Shown here piece after piece: positions 5,930 to 10,330 of a DNA stretch of 10,330 bases (positions are counted from its first letter, which is position 1; every line of letters starts with the position of its first letter). Source of the DNA: Embleya sp040605455. GTDB taxonomy: Bacteria > Actinomycetota > Actinomycetes > Streptomycetales > Streptomycetaceae. The stretch covers positions 1 to 10,330 of the forward strand of contig NZ_JBEXCV010000231.1 of NCBI RefSeq assembly GCF_040605455.1. The letters are read 5' to 3'. A program made the translations under genes and the position numbers. The notes beneath the pieces were generated by a model. That model was not told the origin of the DNA and made no database searches. It saw only the letters and a program-made list of their open reading frames with translations.

Positions 5930-5997
5930 CCGCCTTCCAGGCCCGCCCGGTCGCGCGCCGAGGGCACCACGCTGACGTAAGCCGCCTCGTGGAGCTC
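5930..5997 (-). other. Short host flank between the IS701 unit and the IS1182 remnant
   Basis: Just after the stop codon of the IS1182-chimera frame the minus strand stays open in the same frame for 23 codons (ELHEAAYVSVVPSARDRAGL, ending at the TAA formed with the TTAA target). A second frame (GRAWKAV) would run into 3894-3807 if the IS701 unit were removed. Neither is convincingly coding. Confidence 0.3.
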
Positions 5998-6936
5998 TCA
6001 GCCGAGGGGCCGACGAATCGGGGTGACGTTGTGCATCACGATGTCGAGGTCCGACGCGGACGCGCCTGCTTGGGTGAGAACAGCGCTCGCAAGGGTCAGC
6101 CTGGTCGCCGTCTGGCGGAGCGTTTCGATCTCAGCCCTCTGATGGGCGATCGTCGTGCGCCGGCGCAGGCGGCCTGCCGCGTCGCGGTAGTAGTTCTGCA
6201 GGACGATCTGCCGCAGGGTCTCGGCCTGCGGGCCGGGTCGGTGGTCCGGTGCGTGGCGGTGGAGGCGTTCCGGCAGTTGGTGGGCGTCGTCGCCGGCAGC
6301 GAGGATCCTGGTTCTGGGCCGGGTGGGGTTCTTGCCCAGGCGGACGGGACGACCGTAGCGGCGCCCCCATTCCTCGTCGACCAAGCCGACCAGCAGGTGC
6401 GAAGCGGTGCGGGCGACTTCTTCCAGCGCGGCACGGACGGCCTCGGTGACCGGTTCCAGTCGGGTCAGGTCGCGCACCGCGGCCAGGACGTGGGTGGAAT
6501 CGGTGCGCTGCGTGGTGCGCTCGCGCACCAGTCCGGCTTCCTTCAGGCGCGCGAGCGCGAGGTCGAGGAGACGGTCGGCGCGGTCGTCCTGGGCGATGCG
6601 CTCGCGGAAGTCGGCCGGCACACTGTGGTGGAAGCCGGGGTCGTCCAGTTCCATGGCCAGGGCATATTTGAAATCGATGCGGCAGCGGACCGCTTCTGCC
6701 GCTTGCCGGTCCGACAGGCCCAGCAGGAACTGCAGTACGCAGACTGTGGCCAACTGGGAGGGCGAAAGACCGGGACGGCCGTCGCGCGGGTACCAGCCGG
6801 CGAAGTCCTCGTCACACCACAGCCCGTCCAACCGGTCCCGCACCCATATAGCCGTCGTCCCGCCCGGGTTGCTTGCCCGCGCGATCTGCGCGGTCAGAGG
6901 CGGGACTTGCTCACCGGAACGGGGACGGAGCGACAA
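5998..6936 (-). pseudogene. IS1182-family transposase, C-terminus lost and replaced by a foreign tail
   Basis: The N-terminal part is typical of IS1182 transposases: SLRPRSGEQVPPLTAQIARA, then the blocks LCVLQFLLGLSDRQAAEAV-like and FKYALAMELDDPGFHHSV. The first catalytic Asp is in RTDSTHVLAAVRDL, and LRQIVLQNYYRD follows. Family members are about 500 residues and continue into the second half of the DDE domain. Here the match ends at about 6180. The frame goes on with an unrelated charged, helical tail (AHQRAEIETLRQTATRLTLA, then ASAVLTQAG) ending NVTPIRRPLG. The tail resembles coiled-coil C-termini of small actinobacterial recombination-associated proteins, from memory and with low certainty. 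The start is probably TTG 6936, with GAGG six bases upstream; ATG 6957 is an alternative. Confidence 0.75.
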
Positions 6937-7160
6937 CGGGCACCTCGACAATTGCATCGGCCTGCGAAACAGTCCCGAGCATGCCCGCTGATCATGCTCG
7001 CGCACCGGGAAACACCAAGATCACCGACAGAGTCAAGCTGAGCGAGTGCGTGGTCCACTGCGGATCGCTCCAGTGCGGCTGCGAGGTTGCGCAGTGTGAC
7101 CACGGCCGCGAACGTATCCTCGGCATGCTCGGGCGAGGGAACGTCTTTGGCCTCGATCAC
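6894..7160 (-). pseudogene. Truncated small HTH-type regulator
   Basis: The frame begins at GTG 7160 (MIEAKDVPSPEHAEDTFAAV, then LRNLAAALERSAVDHALAQ). The pattern L..LA..LE...VD.A...G.SW.EIG..LGVSR is common in short actinobacterial helix-turn-helix proteins. Here the first helix is clear, but the HTH itself reads only DSVGDLGVSR, as though shortened, and resemblance ends at about 7005. From there the frame runs into the IS1182 edge and overlaps the transposase start. It is probably a regulator gene cut by the IS1182 insertion. Its promoter region carries two palindromes that could be its own operators. Confidence 0.45.
6976..7000. repeat. Inverted repeat at the IS1182 upstream edge
   Basis: CGAGCATG (6976-6983) pairs perfectly with CATGCTCG (6993-7000) around a 9-base loop. 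It lies 40 bp upstream of the transposase start and directly beside the point where the neighbouring regulator stops resembling its family. It may mark the terminus of the IS1182 element or the junction. No matching second terminus is present because the other end of the element is lost. Confidence 0.4.
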
Positions 7161-7195
7161 GCATCAACTTTGTTGATGGTGGATCGGCGCGTCAA
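7160..7195 (-). promoter_or_regulatory. Candidate leaderless promoter of the truncated regulator
   Basis: Read on the minus strand, TTGACG (7195-7190) is a good -35 hexamer. After 17 bp comes CAAAGT (7172-7167), which matches the actinobacterial TAnnnT -10 at its A and final T. The GTG at 7160 begins seven bases after the -10, so transcription would start on the start codon itself. That agrees with the absence of a ribosome binding site. Both hexamers are covered by the palindromes listed next. Confidence 0.4.
7162..7178. promoter_or_regulatory. Palindromic operator candidate 1
   Basis: CATCAAC-TTT-GTTGATG is a perfect inverted repeat with 7-bp arms. It overlaps the candidate -10 of the minus-strand regulator, and a sequence-related palindrome follows 28 bp away. 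This is AT-rich compared with its surroundings, as expected of a regulatory site. Confidence 0.6.
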
Positions 7196-7207
7196 CAAAA
7201 GTTGATG
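7190..7207. promoter_or_regulatory. Palindromic operator candidate 2
   Basis: CGTCAAC-AAAA-GTTGATG has 7-bp arms with one mismatched pair (G against T). Read on the minus strand it matches operator candidate 1 apart from one extra T in the centre and one changed base. It overlaps the candidate -35 of the minus-strand regulator and lies upstream of the 665-residue protein gene on the plus strand, so it may control both. Confidence 0.55.
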
Positions 7208-7219
7208 ACAGGGGTCGTC

Positions 7220-7238
7220 GAGGATCGAGGATCGAGGT
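7220..7238 (+). repeat. Short tandem repeat GAGGATC
   Basis: GAGGATC occurs twice in tandem (7220-7233), followed by a partial GAGGT copy. It lies in the leader of the 665-residue protein gene. I see no specific role for it. Confidence 0.4.
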
Positions 7239-7279
7239 CCGGTGTCGATGGTGTCGGCACGGCGCGGTACGAAGGAGCC

Positions 7280-9277
7280 ATGACAGCCAGGTTCGACAAG
7301 CTCGACGACAAGGGCGTCCCGCCCGCCCTCACCGGACTGATCGGCGGTTTCCTCTACTGGGAACCAGGTGCGCTCGCCGGGATCGAGCGGATCGGCGGAT
7401 ACCTGGCCGGCACCGCGGACCCGTCCGCCGGGTGGGACGCCCCGGAACGCGTCGGCGCCGGCCAGTGGACCGCGTTCATCGGCCGGACCGGGGCGCTCGC
7501 GTTGCGCGCGGCGTCGCCGTCGACGCGGCCCGAGCGTCGGGAGCGGTTGCTCGCACTGCTGGAGATATGGGCGGACAGCGTGTTCGTCGACCCGACCGTG
7601 CGGATGCGCACGGGAACGGTGCGCGACCCGGAGCGGGACGCGGTGCGCGACGAGCGCGGCGCCACGATCCTGATCACCCACCTCCGGGGCGGCATCCGGG
7701 TGCTCGAAATGCGCACCGGGGACGCCGAACCGCCCGGCCTGGGAGCGCTCGAAGAGGTCGACGAACTGCCGCGGGCCGACTGGGGCAGCGCCCGGCAGAT
7801 CCGCGACCTGGTCGCCCTGGTCCGCGAACGAGGGCCGATGGCGTGGGACCCGGAAGCGGTCACGCAACTTGCCGCCGACACTGGGATGTCCCGCGCCGCC
7901 GCCGCACTGGCGCTCGCGGGCACGCCCGGGACGGACATGTTCCACAAGCCGTTCCTGGACGCCGACGAACGCGGTCTGCTGGGCCTGAAGGCCGGCGAGG
8001 TCGAGACCGCACGCGTCGAGTCGGGACGGCCCGGCGCCGTGGGCTGGCTCGACCTGCTCGCCGAGGTAATCCCCGCAGGTCCCGCCGACCTGTGGGCACC
8101 GGACGCCCCGCGACGACTCGCCGGCCGGATCGCCGCCGCGTGGCATGCACGCCACGGCCGGCACGCCCCGATTCCGGAGACCTCGCGCGCGCTGATCGCC
8201 GAGCGGGAGCCGAAGCTGCCCGCGGCCGAACTGTGCGAGGCGCTGGCCCACTCCGGCTCCGACCCGCTGCTCGCCGAGGACCTCGACACGTGGCTGCAGG
8301 CCCCGCACGACAGCGGCATCGGGCTTGTCGACGCTACGGGTTGGGGCACCGCGCCGCGACGAATGGGGAATCTGATGGCGGACCTGGCCGCACTCGTGCC
8401 GACCGTGTACGCCGAACTCCCCGCCGGCGATCCGATCCGCGAGGGCCTGCCCGCGTTGATGCGCGACGTGCGCGCCCGGCTGGACCACCCCGGGCTGTTG
8501 CTCTCCGGCGGCCACCTCTTTTGCGAGACCACGGTCGACGACCTGCGCACGCGGTTCGGGCCGCACCCGTACGACGGCCGGGAGCCGCTCTCCGCACCCG
8601 TCTTCGACGACGGCCTGACGGTGGCCGCCGGAGCCGCGCCGCCGTCCTACTACGGTCGACACCGGCACTATCCCCACTTGTACTTCCGGCCCGCCGTGCT
8701 CGGCGACGACGGCCGCGCGCAGCGGCTCCGGGACACACTCGGCTTCAGCGGCAAGAGCGTGCTCGATGACGTGCGACGACTGCGCGGCGACTACTTCACC
8801 CGGATCGTCGCCCGCGTGGAATCCGGCGCGCTGCCGGTGGGCGGGTACGAGGCGAACCCCGCCGCGAGCGTGCCCGACCTGGTCGAACGCGCCGCGAAGG
8901 CGCTCGGCCTGGCCCCGGACCCGGCCGCGCTGTACCTGCAACTGCTCGCCCTGGAGGCGCCCACCGATCGCGGCGTGCGTACCTGGAACGGCTGGACGCC
9001 GACGCGGCACCGCAAGGCCGTCGCAGCTCTCGTGGCAGCGGGCCTGGCCGTCGCCGACAAGCGCCCCCGGGCCGGGCGCGGCGTCTACCTGCCGGGCCCC
9101 TGGGCGCCGGCGGCCAAGCCCTACCAGCCGATGGAGACGTGGAAGGCGGCTTTCCTCGGCGTCGAGGTCGCCCGCTACGACGGCGCGATCCACGACCGCG
9201 TCGTCCTCGACCGCACGCTGCCCGAACTCTTCGCCGACGCCTGGGAGTCGGTCGAGCGGGGCGAGGGGCCGGGCTGA
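7280..9277 (+). CDS. Large actinobacterial protein of unknown function, possible MoxR/VWA-system partner
   Basis: A 665-residue protein from ATG 7280, chosen because AAGGAG lies just upstream (7272-7277). An earlier GTG/ATG pair near 7202 would add an unlike, Arg/Gly-rich leader. I see no signal peptide or membrane segment. Recognisable pieces are a block with AALALAGTPGTDMFHKPFLD followed by RGLLGLKAGEVETARVE, a His/Tyr-rich stretch (YYGRHRHYPHLYFRPAVLGD), and a C-terminal WNGWTPTRHRKAVAALVAAG, then KRPRAGRGVYLPGPW. I recall these from large actinobacterial proteins often annotated DNA-binding and encoded near MoxR-type AAA ATPases and VWA or SWIM-domain proteins. That link is from memory, not visible here. 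No such partner follows: the gene is succeeded by transposase and kinase fragments on the other strand. Codon bias is strong throughout and no frameshift is seen. Confidence 0.75.
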   Translation: MTARFDKLDDKGVPPALTGLIGGFLYWEPGALAGIERIGGYLAGTADPSAGWDAPERVGAGQWTAFIGRTGALALRAASPSTRPERRERLLALLEIWADSVFVDPTVRMRTGTVRDPERDAVRDERGATILITHLRGGIRVLEMRTGDAEPPGLGALEEVDELPRADWGSARQIRDLVALVRERGPMAWDPEAVTQLAADTGMSRAAAALALAGTPGTDMFHKPFLDADERGLLGLKAGEVETARVESGRPGAVGWLDLLAEVIPAGPADLWAPDAPRRLAGRIAAAWHARHGRHAPIPETSRALIAEREPKLPAAELCEALAHSGSDPLLAEDLDTWLQAPHDSGIGLVDATGWGTAPRRMGNLMADLAALVPTVYAELPAGDPIREGLPALMRDVRARLDHPGLLLSGGHLFCETTVDDLRTRFGPHPYDGREPLSAPVFDDGLTVAAGAAPPSYYGRHRHYPHLYFRPAVLGDDGRAQRLRDTLGFSGKSVLDDVRRLRGDYFTRIVARVESGALPVGGYEANPAASVPDLVERAAKALGLAPDPAALYLQLLALEAPTDRGVRTWNGWTPTRHRKAVAALVAAGLAVADKRPRAGRGVYLPGPWAPAAKPYQPMETWKAAFLGVEVARYDGAIHDRVVLDRTLPELFADAWESVERGEGPG

Positions 9278-9304
9278 CCCCAGGCGCGGGGAAAGACCTG
9301 CGGC

Positions 9305-9613
9305 GAGGTCGACCATGCCGGTCAGTTCGGCGACCTCGGCGCCGTCTCGCAGTGTCCCGTTCTGGTCCAGGGCGGGATGCCAGAGAGCTTCGGGCAGTGA
9401 GCGGATTGCACGACGGACTGGCTCGGTGACCGCGTATCCGACCGAGAACCGCAAGTTCAACCCGTGCTCGCGCAAGGTTCGGATGTGGGCGAGGAAGGCT
9501 TTCGCGGATCCGGCGCTGTCGGCGCGGACCAGGATCTGGGTGCTGTACCGGTGAGCGTCGGGGATCTGAGTGAGAGCGTCGTCCAACACCGCGATGTGAT
9601 CGGCGGCGGCGCC
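9305..9613 (-). pseudogene. IS1380-family transposase fragment
   Basis: About 103 residues of an IS1380-type transposase: ADHIAVLDDALTQIPDAHR, then ILVRADSAGSAKAFLAHIR with the second catalytic Asp of the DDE triad, FSVGYAVTEPVRRAI, LWHPALDQNGTLRDGAEVAE, ending LTGMVDL. A full protein is about 450 residues, so both ends are missing and no terminal repeats are seen. It begins immediately after the kinase fragment without a stop or frame change and ends 27 bp beyond the stop of the convergent 665-residue gene. Confidence 0.85.
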
Positions 9614-9826
9614 CACCTGCTGCGCGGCCTCCACCTCCCGGACGAACCTGCGCCGGAATTCGGTCACGTCGCCGTTCAACAGGTACGGGTGCACCACCTT
9701 CACCGCAGCTGCCGTCCCGTCCGGCGCCCGCCCGAGGAACACCCGCCCCATCCCGCCCGAGCCCAACACCCCGACCAGCCGAAACCGCCCCACCTGCTGC
9801 GGATCTCCCGTGTTCAACTGCTCCAT
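9614..9826 (-). pseudogene. Ser/Thr protein kinase, N-terminal fragment only
   Basis: From ATG 9826 the first 71 residues are the start of a bacterial Hanks-type (PknB-like) kinase: VGRFRLVGVLGSGGMGRVFL with the glycine-rich loop, AAVKVVHPYL with the ATP-binding Lys43, and REVEAAQQV, the helix with the conserved Glu. The catalytic loop, activation segment and any membrane or sensor domain are absent because an IS1380 fragment follows directly. GTG 9829 is an alternative start, and only a weak GGGGG lies upstream. The fragment cannot phosphorylate on its own. The open frame continues through the transposase fragment and far into the antisense of the 665-residue gene, but that last part is an artefact of GC-rich sequence. 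Confidence 0.85.
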
Positions 9827-9912
9827 CACGCCCCCGAATCACGACCCGTTTTCCGACCGTATGACGGCCGGAACTGCTGGATGCCCAAGACCATGGCACA
9901 CCCCGCGCCACG

Positions 9913-10030
9913 ATGTACGAGGGTGGGGCCTCGATCCGCTCGATCATGGACGCCACCGGGCGGTCGTACGGCACCGTCGAGCGCATGCTCCGCGAGGTCG
10001 GGACCACCATGCGCACCCGGGGCCGCCGCG
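9913..10030 (+). pseudogene. Helix-turn-helix protein fragment
   Basis: The frame reads MYEGGASIRSIMDATGRSYG, then TVERMLREVGTTMRTRGRR. This is the common Streptomyces small-HTH pattern (Y..GASIR.I...TGRSYG.VHRML.E.G...R.RG). The usual N-terminal 15 or so residues are missing and ATG 9913 has no ribosome binding site. After about residue 39 the sequence becomes unlike the family, although the frame stays open to 10209. It is probably a decayed gene or a fragment left by rearrangement. Confidence 0.5.
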
Positions 10031-10120
10031 TGTCGGCGCCGACCCCCGACGCCCGGCGCGCGACGATGTCCTTGGCGGGCTGCGGAAGTTCGGCCGGCAG
10101 GTCGACGACGGGAGTGGCCG

Positions 10121-10330
10121 ATGAGTTCGGCGAACAAGTTCGGCGCCGCGTGCGCGAACCGCGAGTGCAACACCTACGTGGCGCCGCGCGCGGGCGTCGT
10201 CACGCGTAGGGGTTGGGAGGGGTTATGCCCGAAGGGCGGGTGCGTGGTCGGTGTCTATCCTGGCGCTGTTCGTGGTGCCGTGGGTGATGGCGCCGGCCCG
10301 CAAGGTGGATCCGAAACCGATGCTCTCGGG
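10121..10330 (+). CDS. Possible small zinc-ribbon protein (runs off the window)
   Basis: ATG 10121 has GGGAG six bases upstream (10110-10114). The product begins MSSANKFGAACANRECNTYV and has two Cys pairs, C-x4-C at residues 11-16 and C-x4-C (CPKGGC) at about 36-41, as in a zinc ribbon. Third positions are almost all G/C up to about 10206, then the bias fades. After about 10250 a different frame looks more coding. The ORF may therefore end in a frameshift, or two genes may overlap. I cannot name the family. Confidence 0.4.
   Translation, partial: MSSANKFGAACANRECNTYVAPRAGVVTRRGWEGLCPKGGCVVGVYPGAVRGAVGDGAGPQGGSETDALG
10251..10330 (+). CDS. Possible membrane-protein N-terminus, partial
   Basis: From GTG 10251 the frame reads VSILALFVVPWVMAPARKVD and continues to the window edge. 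It is a hydrophobic segment followed by positive charges, with strong G/C bias at third positions. It overlaps the zinc-ribbon ORF in another frame. No ribosome binding site of note is visible, so the start is uncertain. Confidence 0.3.
   Translation, partial: MSILALFVVPWVMAPARKVDPKPMLS

Noticed and set aside
5989..7041. 350-codon plus-strand frame opposite the IS1182 remnant
   Set aside because: It is the antisense of a recognisable transposase and has no family features of its own.
7157..9304. Minus-strand frame continuing from the kinase and transposase fragments all the way across the 665-residue gene
   Set aside because: It is antisense to a gene with strong codon bias; its protein is Arg/Gly/Pro-rich with no family pattern. 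Only 9305-9826 is supported.
9810..10209. Alternative frames over the helix-turn-helix fragment and a 115-codon minus-strand frame
   Set aside because: They lack homology and start signals, whereas the HTH frame has a clear family pattern.

Overview
The window is high-GC DNA (strong G/C bias at third codon positions, frequent GTG/TTG starts) of the kind found in Streptomyces and related actinomycetes. It reads as an accessory region eroded by insertion sequences. Four IS families (IS3, IS701, IS1182, IS1380) lie between about 2.6 and 9.6 kb, most of them broken, with pieces of host genes between them. Apart from the two genes inside the IS701 unit, only two long genes look intact: a pentapeptide-repeat membrane protein on the left and a 665-residue actinobacterial protein of unknown function on the right.

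Layout: 2-76, possible tail of an upstream gene. 104-2170, pentapeptide-repeat protein with an N-terminal Cys/His cluster and C-terminal membrane segments. 2171-2647, non-coding, with three inverted-repeat structures including a 15-bp tandem repeat of six perfect copies. 2648-3806, an IS3-family element with clear ends (26-bp terminal inverted repeats, GTC target duplication) but a ruined transposase. 3899-5925, an IS701-family unit flanked by TTAA. It holds an intact transposase and, divergently, a small SRPBCC/AHSA1-type gene. The transposase is followed at normal IS length by a decayed right end, but the end that nearly perfectly mirrors the left end lies about 600 bp further out, beyond the SRPBCC gene. 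5998-about 7000, an IS1182 transposase cut off at its C-terminus and fused to an unrelated charged tail. 7005-7160, the stub of a small regulator, apparently leaderless, whose promoter is covered by two related palindromes. 7280-9277, the 665-residue protein. 9305-9613, an IS1380 transposase fragment fused in frame behind the first 71 residues of a Ser/Thr protein kinase (9614-9826). 9913-10330, a helix-turn-helix fragment, a possible Cys4 zinc-ribbon ORF and a possible membrane-protein ORF running off the window.

How the parts relate: the IS3 and IS701 insertions fall within the same short stretch. Removing both, with one copy of each target duplication, joins 5930 onward, 3807-3894 and 2528-2647 into one continuous minus-strand frame, so an older ORF may have been split twice. 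The most interesting candidate is the IS701 unit, which looks like a transposable element that acquired a passenger gene by using a second, outboard right end. I see no convincing new defence or biosynthetic system. The 665-residue protein resembles, from memory only, proteins found next to MoxR-type ATPases and VWA proteins, and its expected partners are absent here.
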